Below, piece by piece: positions 17,238 to 27,149 of a DNA stretch of 64,000 nt. Source of the DNA: Pseudomonadota bacterium (GTDB taxonomy: Bacteria; Pseudomonadota; Gammaproteobacteria; Burkholderiales; Burkholderiaceae_C); the NCBI GenBank assembly GCA_031119395.1, contig JAVHYA010000001.1, forward strand, positions 80,396-144,395, in the 5' to 3' direction. Positions within the stretch are counted from its first letter, which is position 1. Every line of letters starts with the position of its first letter. Made by a program: the position numbers and the translations under genes. The notes beneath the pieces were generated by a model. It did no database searches and was not told the origin of the DNA. It saw only the letters and a program-made list of their open reading frames with translations.

Positions 17238-19424
17238 ATGGCGATTCCGCACCGTCCCCTTCCGAAATTCAAGCCGAAAAGGCCTGTAGCGCCCGCCCCG
17301 CTTGCGCTGGCAGCTATGGTTTTGATAGCAAACGCCGCTCATGCCCAAGCGCCTGCGGCCGACACCCTGCCTGCCGTCACCATCGACGAGCGCGGCACGC
17401 CGCCTTCTGCCGACGTGAGCGGCTTCGGCGACCTGCCGCTGAAGGACGTGCCGATCTCGGCCACGGTGATCGACAGCGCGCAGCTGCAGTCCAGCGGCGC
17501 GCGGCGCCTGGCGGACCTCACGCAGTTCGACGCCTCGGTCACCGACGCCTACAACTCCGCCGGCTACTGGGACTTCCTGAGCGTGCGCGGCTTCGTGCTG
17601 GACAACCGCTTCAACTACCGGCGAGAGGGCCTGCCGATCAGCGCCGAGACGGCCATCCCGCTGGACAACAAGGAACGCGTCGAGATCCTGCGCGGCACCA
17701 GCGGCATCCAGGCCGGCACCAGCGCGCCCGGCGGGCTGGTCAACTACGTCGTGAAGCGCCCCACCGAGCAGGACCTGCGCGAGGTGCGCACCGAGGTCTC
17801 GGGCCGCGGCAGCCTGCTGGGCGCCGTCGACCTGGGCGGGCGTTTCGGCGCGGACCGGCAGTTCGGCTATCGGCTCAACGTGGTGAGCGAACGGCTGAAG
17901 CCGCGCACCTTCGACCTGGACGGCAACCGGCACATGCTCTCGCTCGCGGCCGACTGGCGCCTCACGCGCGATTCGCTGCTGGAGGCCGAGTTCGAATCCA
18001 GCCACAAGGCCCAGCCGAGCCAGAACGGCTTCAGCCTGCTGGGCAACCTGCTGCCGCGTGCGGGCGACCCGCGGCTGAACCTCAACAACCAGGCCTGGTC
18101 GCAGCCTTCGGTCTTCGATGCCTTCACCGGCACCGTGCGCTTCACGCAGGCGCTCAACGCCGACTGGCGCTGGAGCGCCCAGATCGGCCAGCAGCGACTC
18201 AAGAGCGACGACCGGCTGGCCTACGCCTTCGGCTGCGGCATGGAAGCGCGCTACGACCGCTACTGCTCGGACGGCAGCTTCGACTTCTACGACTTCCGCA
18301 GCGAGAACGAGCGCCGCCGCCAGACCGCGGGCAACCTGGCCCTGAAGGGCCGCTTCGCCACCGGCGCCGTGCAGCACGATGTGAGCGTGGGCCTGCTGGC
18401 CAGCCGCGTGCGCAACCGCTTCCAGGACCAGGCCTACAACTACGTGGGCAGCGGCAACGTGTGGGGCACGGCGATCGTCCCGGCCGACCCGACGCTCACC
18501 TCGCCCAACACCGACCGCGACGAGCGATCCACCGAGCTGTCGGTGCAGGACGCGATCCGCTGGACCGACCGCCTGACCACCTGGGTGGGCGTGCGCCACA
18601 CGCAGTTCGCGCGCGACAGCGTGCGCACCGACGGCACGCGGCCGACGGGCTACAAGGACGGCGTGACCACGCCCTGGGTCGCGCTCAGCTACGCCTTCCA
18701 GCCGGAGCTGATGGCCTATGCGAGCTGGGGCAAGGGCGTGGAATCGCAGCTGGTGCCCGGCAAGCCGCAGCAGTACACCAACGCCGGCGAGGCACTGCCG
18801 CCGCTGGCCTCGCGCCAGTGGGAGCTCGGGCTCAAGGGCGGCAGCGGCAGCCCGGCCCAGGGCCTGAACTGGCAGCTGGCGTACTTCAATATCGTGCGGC
18901 CGATGACCAACATCGACGCCTGCGAGAACACGGGCGCCGAGTGCACCGGCCGCTACGACGGCACGGCACGCCACCGCGGCCTGGAGGCCAACGTGCAGTG
19001 GGCCAGCGGCCCCTGGCGGCTGGCCGGCGGCGCCACCTTCATCGACGCCAAGCGCCGCGGCAGCAGCTTCTCGCCGGAGATCAACGGCCAGCGCCCGGTC
19101 AACGTGCCGGACCAGGTCTGGCGCCTGCGCGCCGCCTACCGCGTGGCCGCGGTGCCGGGCCTGGAGCTGCAAGCCCTGCTCTCGCGCGAGGGCCGGCGCA
19201 ACGTCCTGGCCGACGGCAGCCTGCGCCTGCCGGCCTGGACCCGGGTGGACACCGCCCTGCGCTACGACACGAAGATCGGCCGCACCGCGACCACCTGGAC
19301 GCTGGGCGTGGAGAACCTCTTCGATCGCCGCTACTGGAAGGAGTCCCCCAACCAGTACGGCCACGTGTACCTGTTCCCCGGCGCGCCGCGGACCTTGCGG
19401 CTGGGCCTGACGGCGTCGCTTTGA
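17238..19424 (+). CDS. TonB-dependent outer membrane receptor under TPP riboswitch control
   Basis: The 728-residue protein has a signal peptide (cleavage near AAHAQA, residues 33-38), an N-terminal plug domain with VSRG-like LSVRGFVLDNRF and VEILRGTSGIQAG, and a 22-strand-type barrel ending in an aromatic-poor LGLTASL. It resembles ferric siderophore receptors of the FhuE/FpvA group in sequence. The TPP riboswitch upstream argues instead that it imports thiamin or a thiamin precursor. Residues 11-31, including most of the signal-peptide hydrophobic core, are encoded by a dispersed repeat. The ATG at 17238 is preferred; the frame is open a little upstream. Confidence 0.88.
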   Translation: MAIPHRPLPKFKPKRPVAPAPLALAAMVLIANAAHAQAPAADTLPAVTIDERGTPPSADVSGFGDLPLKDVPISATVIDSAQLQSSGARRLADLTQFDASVTDAYNSAGYWDFLSVRGFVLDNRFNYRREGLPISAETAIPLDNKERVEILRGTSGIQAGTSAPGGLVNYVVKRPTEQDLREVRTEVSGRGSLLGAVDLGGRFGADRQFGYRLNVVSERLKPRTFDLDGNRHMLSLAADWRLTRDSLLEAEFESSHKAQPSQNGFSLLGNLLPRAGDPRLNLNNQAWSQPSVFDAFTGTVRFTQALNADWRWSAQIGQQRLKSDDRLAYAFGCGMEARYDRYCSDGSFDFYDFRSENERRRQTAGNLALKGRFATGAVQHDVSVGLLASRVRNRFQDQAYNYVGSGNVWGTAIVPADPTLTSPNTDRDERSTELSVQDAIRWTDRLTTWVGVRHTQFARDSVRTDGTRPTGYKDGVTTPWVALSYAFQPELMAYASWGKGVESQLVPGKPQQYTNAGEALPPLASRQWELGLKGGSGSPAQGLNWQLAYFNIVRPMTNIDACENTGAECTGRYDGTARHRGLEANVQWASGPWRLAGGATFIDAKRRGSSFSPEINGQRPVNVPDQVWRLRAAYRVAAVPGLELQALLSREGRRNVLADGSLRLPAWTRVDTALRYDTKIGRTATTWTLGVENLFDRRYWKESPNQYGHVYLFPGAPRTLRLGLTASL
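17266..17331 (-). repeat. Dispersed repeat copy 3, inside the receptor signal peptide
   Basis: In reverse orientation: GGCCTGTAGCGCCC, then GCGCTGGCAGCTATGG and TTTTGATAGC. On the minus strand this reads GCTATCAAAACCATAGCTGC...GGGCGCTACAGGCC, matching the family. It encodes residues 11-31 of the TonB-dependent receptor. Confidence 0.78.
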
Positions 19425-19434
19425 GCCCAGGGGC

Positions 19435-19465
19435 GCGCGAGGGCGTGGTGCCCGCGCCCTCGCGC
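19435..19465 (+). terminator. Hairpin after the TonB-dependent receptor gene
   Basis: GCGCGAGGGCG (19435-19445) pairs with CGCCCTCGCGC (19455-19465) over a 9-base loop, 11 bp perfect, 10 bases after the receptor stop. No T-run follows, so it may be a Rho-assisted or RNA-stabilising hairpin rather than a classic terminator. Confidence 0.5.
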
Positions 19466-19580
19466 TGACGTCCGCCTGACAGCAGGTGCCTCGCACAGCG
19501 CCGTTGCTCAAGCGGGAAAAAGTCCCGCTTTGGCCGACTTCGGATGGCCGTCGCCGGCCGCTCGCGCAATACTCCGCCCC

Positions 19581-19808
19581 ATGCCCATCGAACTGCTGCA
19601 CCGCCTCGCACGCGAACGACTGCCCATCGCCGTGACCGACGGCGACGACGTCGACTCGGTCCGCATGCTCATCCTGGCCGGCCATGTGCGGGCCGAGATC
19701 CCGCGGCCCGTCCGCACCCTCTCCGGCCATCACCAGCCGCCCGCGATGGTGACCGCGATCACCTCGCTGGGCCGCCAGATGCTCGAGCGCTTCCCGCGCG
19801 CCGCCTGA
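19581..19808 (+). CDS. Small conserved-looking hypothetical protein, 75 aa
   Basis: A 75-residue soluble protein starting MPIELLHRLARERLPIAV with no signal peptide or membrane segment. G/C-rich third positions and the terminator 20 bases after the stop support a real gene. The layout (LAR..LPIAVTDGDDVDSVRMLILAGHV) suggests a small helical-strand fold with a central invariant-looking glycine-histidine pair. I recognise no family. It lies between the thiamin-regulated receptor and the Deg protease gene. Confidence 0.6.
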   Translation: MPIELLHRLARERLPIAVTDGDDVDSVRMLILAGHVRAEIPRPVRTLSGHHQPPAMVTAITSLGRQMLERFPRAA

Positions 19809-19828
19809 CCCCGGGCGCTCCCGCACCG

Positions 19829-19863
19829 CCGGCAGCCGCGAGCGATCGCGCTGCCGGTTTTTC
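19829..19863 (+). terminator. Rho-independent terminator after the 75-aa gene
   Basis: CCGGCAG (from 19829) pairs with CTGCCGG (to 19857), an inner CGCGA/TCGCG pairing extends the stem, and TTTTTCTTC follows. Confidence 0.8.
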
Positions 19864-19987
19864 TTCGTCCGCCCGCCGCACGCGCGAGGCTTCGCCCCGC
19901 GGCGCCACGGGTTTAAGGCATGCCTAAGCGCTGCGCCCGACATTCCTTCGCATCGTGTTCCACACCCACACCGCGAAAGGAAACTCC

Positions 19988-21451
19988 ATGAAGACGATCA
20001 ACACCCCGCAGCGCCTGGTCCTCGCGCTCGCGGCGGCGGGCGTGCTCGGCGCCGCCGGCGCCGGGGCCTACACCAGCGCACGCGCGAGCGGCCAGCCCGC
20101 GCCCGTGACCACGCCGATGGTGGCGCCCATCGCGGCGCCCGACTTCTCCACCATCACCGCGCGCAACGGCCCGGCGGTGGTGAACATCAGCGTCACCGGC
20201 GTCACCAAGACGGCGTCGGCCGACGGCGCCGCCGGCATCGCCGGGATGGACCCCAACGATCCGTTCTACGAGTTCTTCCAGCAGTTCCGCGGCCCCAACA
20301 TGCCGAAGGCGCCGCAACGCGAAGTGCCCACGCGCGGCCAGGGCTCGGGCTTCATCATCAGCCCCGACGGCACCATCCTGACCAATGCCCACGTCGTGAA
20401 GGACGCCAAGGAGGTCACCGTCAAGCTGACCGATCGCCGCGAGTTCCGCGCCAAGGTGCTCGGCTCCGATCCGAAGACCGACATCGCCGTGCTGAAGATC
20501 GACGCCAAGAACCTGCCCACCGTGCCGATCGGCAACGTCAAGGACCTGAAGGTCGGCGAATGGGTGCTGGCCATCGGCTCGCCCTTCGGCTTCGAGAACA
20601 CCGTGACGGCCGGCGTCGTGAGCGCCAAGGGCCGCTCGCTGCCCGACGACAGCTACACGCCCTTCATCCAGACCGACGTGCCGATCAATCCCGGCAACTC
20701 GGGCGGCCCGCTGTTCAATGCGCGCGGCGAAGTCGTGGGCATCAACTCGCAGATCTACAGCCGCAGCGGTGGCTACCAGGGCGTGTCGTTCGCGATCCCG
20801 ATCGACATCGCCACCAAGGTGAAGGACCAGATCGTGGCCACCGGCAAGGCCAGCCATGCCAAGCTGGGCGTCGCGGTGCAGGAGGTGAACCAGACCTTCG
20901 CCGACTCCTTCAAGCTCGACAAGCCCGAAGGCGCGCTGGTCTCCAACGTCGAGAAGGGCAGCGCCGCCGAGAAGGCCGGGCTGCAGAGCGGGGACGTGAT
21001 CCTGAAGGTCGACGGCCAGCCCATCGTCAGCTCGGGCGACCTGCCGGCCATCATCGGCCAGATGGCGCCGGGCCAGAAGGTGGCGCTCGAGGTGTGGCGC
21101 AAGGGCGCGCCCGAAACGCTGAGCGCGAAGCTGGCCGATGCGAGCGACAAGGTGCAGACCGCGAAGGCCGACGACGCTGCGGGCCAGGGCAAGCTCGGCC
21201 TCGCGCTGCGACCGCTGCAACCCCAGGAAAAGCGCGAGTCCTCGCTGGACAACGGGCTGGTCGTCGAAGACGCGCGGGGTCCCTCGGCCCTGGCCGGCGT
21301 CCAGGCCGGCGACGTGCTGCTCGCGATCAACGGCACCCCGGCCAAGAGCGTCGAACAGGTGCGCCAGGCGGTGGCCAAGGCCGACAAGTCGGTCGCGCTG
21401 CTGATCCAGCGCGGCGACGACCGCATCTTCGTGCCGGTGCGCATCGGCTGA
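19988..21451 (+). CDS. Periplasmic serine protease of the HtrA/Deg family
   Basis: The 487-residue protein has an N-terminal signal or anchor (about residues 9-30), a trypsin-like domain and two PDZ domains, the DegP/DegQ/MucD plan for removing or refolding damaged envelope proteins. The catalytic triad is H135 (LTNAHVV), D165 (KTDIAVLKI) and S238 (NPGNSGGPLF). The PDZ domains cover about 270-375 and 395-480. A good ribosome site (AAAGGA) precedes the ATG at 19988. Which Deg paralogue it is cannot be settled without comparison. A tRNA gene follows after about 100 bp. Confidence 0.92.
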   Translation: MKTINTPQRLVLALAAAGVLGAAGAGAYTSARASGQPAPVTTPMVAPIAAPDFSTITARNGPAVVNISVTGVTKTASADGAAGIAGMDPNDPFYEFFQQFRGPNMPKAPQREVPTRGQGSGFIISPDGTILTNAHVVKDAKEVTVKLTDRREFRAKVLGSDPKTDIAVLKIDAKNLPTVPIGNVKDLKVGEWVLAIGSPFGFENTVTAGVVSAKGRSLPDDSYTPFIQTDVPINPGNSGGPLFNARGEVVGINSQIYSRSGGYQGVSFAIPIDIATKVKDQIVATGKASHAKLGVAVQEVNQTFADSFKLDKPEGALVSNVEKGSAAEKAGLQSGDVILKVDGQPIVSSGDLPAIIGQMAPGQKVALEVWRKGAPETLSAKLADASDKVQTAKADDAAGQGKLGLALRPLQPQEKRESSLDNGLVVEDARGPSALAGVQAGDVLLAINGTPAKSVEQVRQAVAKADKSVALLIQRGDDRIFVPVRIG

Positions 21452-21556
21452 CGTCGATACCTCGCCATCGATCCACGGACCTGAACCCATCTTTTTTCGC
21501 GAATCGATGGGCCGCTTTCGGAACCGGCATTTTTGACGCTATACTAGCGGGCTCAT

Positions 21557-21632
21557 TCCCCGATAGCTCAGTCGGTAGAGCGCCGGACTGTTAATCCGTA
21601 GGTCCCTGGTTCGAGCCCAGGTCGGGGAGCCA
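21557..21632 (+). tRNA. tRNA-Asn (GTT)
   Basis: The acceptor stem TCCCCGA (21557-21563) pairs with TCGGGGA (21622-21628), followed by discriminator G and an encoded CCA. D-arm GCTC...GAGC, anticodon arm CCGGACTGTTAATCCG with anticodon GTT, and the GGTTCGAGCC T-arm are all present, 76 bases in total. Confidence 0.97.
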
Positions 21633-21656
21633 AACAAAAGCCTTCGGGCTTCTTGA

Positions 21657-21688
21657 AGCCCACCATCTCGCGATGGTGGGCTTTTTCT
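21657..21688 (+). terminator. Rho-independent terminator after tRNA-Asn
   Basis: AGCCCACCATC and GATGGTGGGCT form an 11-bp stem with a short loop, followed by TTTTCTTT, about 25 bases past the tRNA. Confidence 0.9.
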
Positions 21689-21725
21689 TTGGCCGCACGA
21701 CGCGCGCAGCGCATCCTGTGCCAGC

Positions 21726-22013
21726 ATGGCGTGCATGCGCGAAGGCGAGCCGGCAACACCGAAGTCCCCTGCGGGCCGATCGCGGCCAGGCTGGCAGCCG
21801 GCGATCGATCCCGAACGATGCACCGGCTGCGGCTGGTGCGTGGCCTCGTGCGAGCCGCATGTGCTGGCACTGGAAGCCGTCGAATGGCGCAAGCGCTCGG
21901 TGCTTCAGGACGCGCTGCGCTGTACCGGCTGCAGCGACTGCGCCGTCACCTGCCCCTTCCACGCGATCACGATGGTCCGTGCATCGCGCACGAAATTCAC
22001 GCCGCGCGATTGA
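21726..22013 (+). CDS. Small 2[4Fe-4S] ferredoxin-like protein
   Basis: The 95-residue protein has two CxxCxxCxxxC motifs, CTGCGWCVASC and CTGCSDCAVTC, each ending the usual bacterial ferredoxin half: the first is followed by EPH, the second by CPF. The N-terminal 28 residues before the first cluster are extra, and a basic tail follows the second. It could serve as an electron carrier or as an assembly partner; nothing nearby names the enzyme. Its last 17 bases overlap the 3' end of the sensor kinase gene on the other strand. Confidence 0.8.
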   Translation: MACMREGEPATPKSPAGRSRPGWQPAIDPERCTGCGWCVASCEPHVLALEAVEWRKRSVLQDALRCTGCSDCAVTCPFHAITMVRASRTKFTPRD

Positions 22014-23367
22014 GCGGCGCAGGAAAGAGCACGACCGCGCGCAGGCCGCCCAGGCGCGACGACGCCTCGAGCCGCACGGTGGCGCCGTGCAGCTGCGCCA
22101 CCGAGCGCACGATGGCCAGGCCCAGGCCGCTTCCGGGCGCCTGCGGCTCGCCGGATCGGTAGAAGCGGTCCAGCACGCGCTCGCGCTCGCCCTCCGGCAG
22201 GCCGGGTCCGCTGTCTTCCACGTGCAGCTCGATGCCCGCCGGCGTGGCCTCGATCTCCACATCGACCCGGCCGCCCTCCGGCGTGTACTTGACGGCGTTG
22301 TCGGCCAGGTTGCGCACCATCATGCGCAGGGCCTCGGGATGGCCCTGCACGGTCGCCGTGTCGGCGCGGCCCAGGCCCACGTCGATGCGTCGTGCCTGCG
22401 CTGCGGGCACCACGTCGCCGATGGCGAGCCGCGCGATCTGCACCAGGTCGACCGGCTCGCCAGGCGCACCGGCCGCCGCGCTGGCCTCCTGCCGCGCCAG
22501 CGCGAGCAGTTGCTCGACCAGCCGGGTCGCCCGGTCGATGCCGGCCGACAGGCGCTGCACCGCAAGCTCGCGAGCGCCGTCGTCCTGCGCGCGCTGCAGG
22601 CCCTGCACCTGCAGCTTGAGCGCCGCGAGGGGCGAACGCAGTTCGTGGGCCGCATCGGCCACGAAGTGCTTCTGCACCTCGAAGGCATGGCGCACGCGGT
22701 CGAAGAGCAGGTTGAGCTCGTGCACCAGCGGGCGCACCTCCTCGGGCAGGCCGTCCTCGCTCACGGGCGACAGGTCGTCGGCCTGCCGCGTCGCCACCTG
22801 CCGCCGCACACGCGCCACCGGCGCCAGCGAGCCGCTCACCACCCACCACACCACGAGCATGAGCAGGGGCGCCATCAGCACCACGGGGCCCACGGTGCGC
22901 AGGGCGAGCGTGCCGGCCATCTGGCGGCGCGCGGCCATGTCCTGCGCCACCTGGATCACCAGGCCTCGCGCCTGCAGGGAGAAGACGCGGTACGTGGTCC
23001 CGCGCGCGTTGACGTCCGAGAAGCCGAGCACCGCACGCTGGGGCAGCGCGGCCTCTTCGGCCGACTCGAAGATGCGCTCGCCGTCCACGGTCCACACCTG
23101 CACGACGAACTCGAAGTTCTGCTCGCCGCCGCCGAGGCCGCTCACGGCGGCGCTGGGCGGCAGCCCGGAGCGCAAGGAGAGCGCCATCTGCTGCATGTGG
23201 TAGTCGAAGATCTCGTCGGCCTCGCGCAGCACCGTGCGGTACGTCACGAAAGCCTGCACGGCACCCGCCAGCACGATGGCCGCCAACAGGAACCACAGCA
23301 GCCGGGCGCGCAGCGACCCCGCGCGGCGCGGCGCCGGCGCCGCGTCGGTGGACGCCGGCGCGCTCAT
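21997..23367 (-). CDS. Two-component sensor histidine kinase
   Basis: The 456-residue kinase has a first membrane helix at about residues 19-40, a periplasmic loop, a second helix with LMAPLLMLVVWWVV, a HAMP-like linker, then the HisKA box FVADAAHELRSPLAAL with the phosphorylated histidine and the ATPase domain with N-box NLADNAVKYTP, G1 DSGPGLP and G2 GSGLGLAIV. The N-terminus overlaps the response regulator stop (ATGA), so the pair is co-translated. It resembles QseC/TctE-type kinases. The ligand is unknown; an HtrA protease gene lies upstream on the other strand. Confidence 0.9.
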   Translation of the reverse strand: MSAPASTDAAPAPRRAGSLRARLLWFLLAAIVLAGAVQAFVTYRTVLREADEIFDYHMQQMALSLRSGLPPSAAVSGLGGGEQNFEFVVQVWTVDGERIFESAEEAALPQRAVLGFSDVNARGTTYRVFSLQARGLVIQVAQDMAARRQMAGTLALRTVGPVVLMAPLLMLVVWWVVSGSLAPVARVRRQVATRQADDLSPVSEDGLPEEVRPLVHELNLLFDRVRHAFEVQKHFVADAAHELRSPLAALKLQVQGLQRAQDDGARELAVQRLSAGIDRATRLVEQLLALARQEASAAAGAPGEPVDLVQIARLAIGDVVPAAQARRIDVGLGRADTATVQGHPEALRMMVRNLADNAVKYTPEGGRVDVEIEATPAGIELHVEDSGPGLPEGERERVLDRFYRSGEPQAPGSGLGLAIVRSVAQLHGATVRLEASSRLGGLRAVVLFPAPLNRAA

Positions 23368-24023
23368 TCCTTGGGCACCATGTAGCCCACGCCGCGCACG
23401 TTGCGGATCAGGTCGGCACCGAGCTTCTTGCGCAGACCGTGGATGTAGACCTCGACCGCGTTGCTGCTGATCTCGTCCTTCCAGCTGTAGAGCTTCTCCT
23501 CGAGCTGCTGGCGCGACAGCAGCATGCCGGGGCGGGCGATCAGGGGCTCCAGCACGGCCCACTCGCGGGCCGAGAGCACGACGGACCGGCCCTCGACCGT
23601 CACTTCGCGCGTGCTGGGGTTGATCGCCACGCCCATGTGCTCGTACACCGGTTCGGCGCGGCCGGAGGCGCGCCTCAGCAACGCGCGGATGCGGGCCAGC
23701 AACTCGTCGAGGTCGTAAGGCTTGAGCACGTAGTCGTCGGCGCCGGCATCGAGCCCCTCGATGCGCTGCTGGACCGAGTCGCGTGCCGTCGCGATCAGCA
23801 CCGGCATGCGCTGCTTGCGCGCCCGCAGCCCGCGCAGCACCTCCAGGCCGTCCTTGCGGGGCAGGCCCAGATCGAGCAGCACCAGGTCGTACTGCTGCGT
23901 GCGCAACGCGGATTCGGCGGTCTCGCCATCCTTGACCCAGTCGACGGCGTATTGCTCGGCCCGCAGCAGATCGAGCACGGCCTCGCCGATCATCACGTCG
24001 TCTTCGAGCAGCAGCAGGCGCAT
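23364..24023 (-). CDS. OmpR/PhoB-family response regulator
   Basis: The 219-residue regulator has a receiver domain with acidic pocket E7-D8-D9, phosphorylation site D51 (LLDLGLP) and lysine in KPYDLDE, and a C-terminal winged helix ending VRGVGYMVPKE. It precedes and overlaps its kinase gene. A strong ribosome site AAAGGA lies ahead of the ATG. The gene is 64 bp downstream of pobR on the same strand, but the gap and the ribosome site suggest an independent start. Confidence 0.92.
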   Translation of the reverse strand: MRLLLLEDDVMIGEAVLDLLRAEQYAVDWVKDGETAESALRTQQYDLVLLDLGLPRKDGLEVLRGLRARKQRMPVLIATARDSVQQRIEGLDAGADDYVLKPYDLDELLARIRALLRRASGRAEPVYEHMGVAINPSTREVTVEGRSVVLSAREWAVLEPLIARPGMLLSRQQLEEKLYSWKDEISSNAVEVYIHGLRKKLGADLIRNVRGVGYMVPKE

Positions 24024-24087
24024 GGCAGGTTTCCTTTGAACGCGGGAAGGTTCGAGCGCGTCGCAACGGCCAAAGTTCTGGCGAAGG

Positions 24088-24858
24088 TCAAAGTATGGCG
24101 CGCACCTCGCGCGCGGCCTCGAAGAGCAGCGGCAGCAGCTCGCGCTGCAGTGCCTCCTCCGAATGCCGCACGCCGGACAGGACCACGTTGAGCGCCGCCA
24201 CGGTGCGCCCGCGCATGTCGCGCAGCGGCACGGCCAGGGCCTGAACCCCCAGTTCGTGCTCCTCGCTGGCGAAGCAGTAGTCCTGCCTGCGCACGCGCGC
24301 GAGGGTCTGGCGCAGCAGCCGGGCCTGCGTGATCGTGTGCGGCGTGAGCCGCGCGAGCGTCCGGCCCTTGAGCCAGTGCGCGAGCTGCGGCGCCGTCAGC
24401 GCCGCCAGCAGCACATGGCCGGTGGAGGTGGCGTGTGCCGGCAGCCGCGCGCCCAGGTGCAGGCCGTAGGCCAGCACGCGGTTGGGCGCACCGTAGGCGC
24501 CGCTGCGCGCCACGATGACGACCTCCTCCCCGTCCAGCACGACCGCCGAGAAGGATTCACCGGTCTGCGCAGCGAGCCGGTTGAGCGTGGGCTGCAGGGC
24601 CCGCGGCAACCGCGACGAGGAGAGATAGCTGCCCGAGAAGCGCAGCACCTTGGGCGCCATCCAGAAGTAGCTGCCGTCGGTCTCGAGGTAGCCCAGGTGG
24701 GCGAGCGTGAGCAGGTGCCGCCGGGCCGCGGCGCGGGTGATGCCGGCGCGCTCGGCCGCCAGGGTGGCGTTGAGGCGCTGGCGCTCGGTGTCGAAGCTTT
24801 CCAACACGGCCATGCCCTTGGCGATGCCTTCGATGAAATCGGCCTTGGCGATGGTCAT
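24088..24858 (-). CDS. pobR: IclR-family regulator, probable PobR
   Basis: The 256-residue protein has an N-terminal winged helix (RLNATLAAERAGITRAAARRHLLTLAHLGYLE) and an IclR ligand domain with EEHELGVQALAVPLRD. It is divergent from pobA, and IclR-type PobR activates pobA in response to 4-hydroxybenzoate in other bacteria, so the name rests on family plus position. The ATG at 24858 starts 15 residues ahead of the winged helix; the frame is open further but that part overlaps pobA. A 15-bp palindrome lies between the two genes. Confidence 0.82.
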   Translation of the reverse strand: MTIAKADFIEGIAKGMAVLESFDTERQRLNATLAAERAGITRAAARRHLLTLAHLGYLETDGSYFWMAPKVLRFSGSYLSSSRLPRALQPTLNRLAAQTGESFSAVVLDGEEVVIVARSGAYGAPNRVLAYGLHLGARLPAHATSTGHVLLAALTAPQLAHWLKGRTLARLTPHTITQARLLRQTLARVRRQDYCFASEEHELGVQALAVPLRDMRGRTVAALNVVLSGVRHSEEALQRELLPLLFEAAREVRAIL

Positions 24859-24895
24859 GGAAGCGGCAATCGGAAGTCGGTGAACGGCAGCGGCT

Positions 24896-26188
<1,293 letters not shown>

Positions 26189-26213
26189 CCCGCGAGCGGG
26201 GCTGCAAGATCTG

Positions 26214-26273
26214 GAAGAAATCGGCCTCCAGCGCCCGTCCAGCCTGCGCGGGCAGCTATCGTTCCGATAGCAG
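26214..26273 (-). repeat. Dispersed repeat copy 4
   Basis: In reverse orientation: GAAATCGGCCTCCAGCGCCC, then GGCAGCTATCGTTCCGATAG. This is one of the best-conserved copies and lies between pobA and aat. Confidence 0.85.
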
Positions 26274-26356
26274 GCAATCCCAGGGAATTGCGCGCCGGCG
26301 GGCGGCGGGGACACGGCGCTCGGTGAGAATCGGGCGCTCCGACCTCGTCCCCTGCA

Positions 26357-27121
26357 TTGACCGCCCGTTCCCGCCCCCTGCCCTGGCTCGAGCCCGGCCA
26401 GCCCTTCCCGCCGGTGGACAGCGCCTGGACGCAGGACGATCCGGTGCCCGGCCTGCTGGCCGGCGGCGGCGCACTGGACGTGGCCACGCTCCTGGACAGC
26501 TACAGCCACGGCATCTTCCCGTGGTTCAGCGACGACCAGCCGATCCTCTGGTGGAGCCCGGACCCGCGCATGGTGTTGCCGACGGCCGAGTTCCGGCTGC
26601 ACCGATCGCTGCGCAAGACGCTGCAGGCCTTCCGTGCCGATGCCACCCGCTGCGAGATCCGCATCGACCATGCCTTCGAGCGCGTGATCACCGCCTGCGC
26701 GCAGGCGCCGCGCGAGGGGCAGGCCGGCACCTGGATCGTCGCGCAGATGGTCGAGGCGTACATCCGCCTGCACCGCGCCGGCCATGCCCACAGCGTCGAG
26801 ACCTGGGTCGATGGCGAGTTGGTGGGCGGCCTGTACGGCGTGGCGATCGGGCGGGCGATGTTCGGCGAGTCGATGTTCGCGCACCGCACCGACGCCTCGA
26901 AGATCGCCCTGGCCGCGCTGGTGTGCTTCTGCCGCCGCCACGGCATCGGCCTGATCGACTGCCAGCAGAACACGCGCCACCTCGCCAGCCTGGGGGCGCG
27001 CGAGTGGCCGCGCAGCCGCTTCCTGGCCCACGTGGACGCCGCACGGGTGCTGCCGTCCCCTGCGGCGTGGCGTTTCGAGCCCGTATACTGGAACGAACTC
27101 CTGCCGCCTCCACCCGAGTGA
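26357..27121 (+). CDS. aat: Leucyl/phenylalanyl-tRNA-protein transferase
   Basis: The 254-residue enzyme adds Leu or Phe from tRNA to proteins with N-terminal Lys or Arg, marking them for ClpS/ClpAP. Visible family blocks are [55 protein letters not shown] and [17 protein letters not shown]. The start is TTG at 26357; no ATG fits the conserved N-terminus. It precedes bpt by 28 bp, pairing both bacterial N-degron transferases. Confidence 0.95.
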   Translation: MTARSRPLPWLEPGQPFPPVDSAWTQDDPVPGLLAGGGALDVATLLDSYSHGIFPWFSDDQPILWWSPDPRMVLPTAEFRLHRSLRKTLQAFRADATRCEIRIDHAFERVITACAQAPREGQAGTWIVAQMVEAYIRLHRAGHAHSVETWVDGELVGGLYGVAIGRAMFGESMFAHRTDASKIALAALVCFCRRHGIGLIDCQQNTRHLASLGAREWPRSRFLAHVDAARVLPSPAAWRFEPVYWNELLPPPPE

Positions 27122-27149
27122 TCCCGCGCGACGCCTTCCCGGTTTCCCC

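Noticed and set aside
19914..19928. AGGCATGCCT palindrome before the Deg protease gene as an operator.
   Set aside because: A 10-bp palindrome in GC-rich DNA is weak evidence, and no promoter boxes or partner site are apparent.
16821..19943. Very long open frame (about 1040 codons) on the minus strand, antisense to thiE and the TonB receptor.
   Set aside because: It is a shadow of GC-rich coding sequence: its residues are low-complexity Arg/Ala/Gly/Val/His-rich, and the plus-strand genes in the same place are clear.
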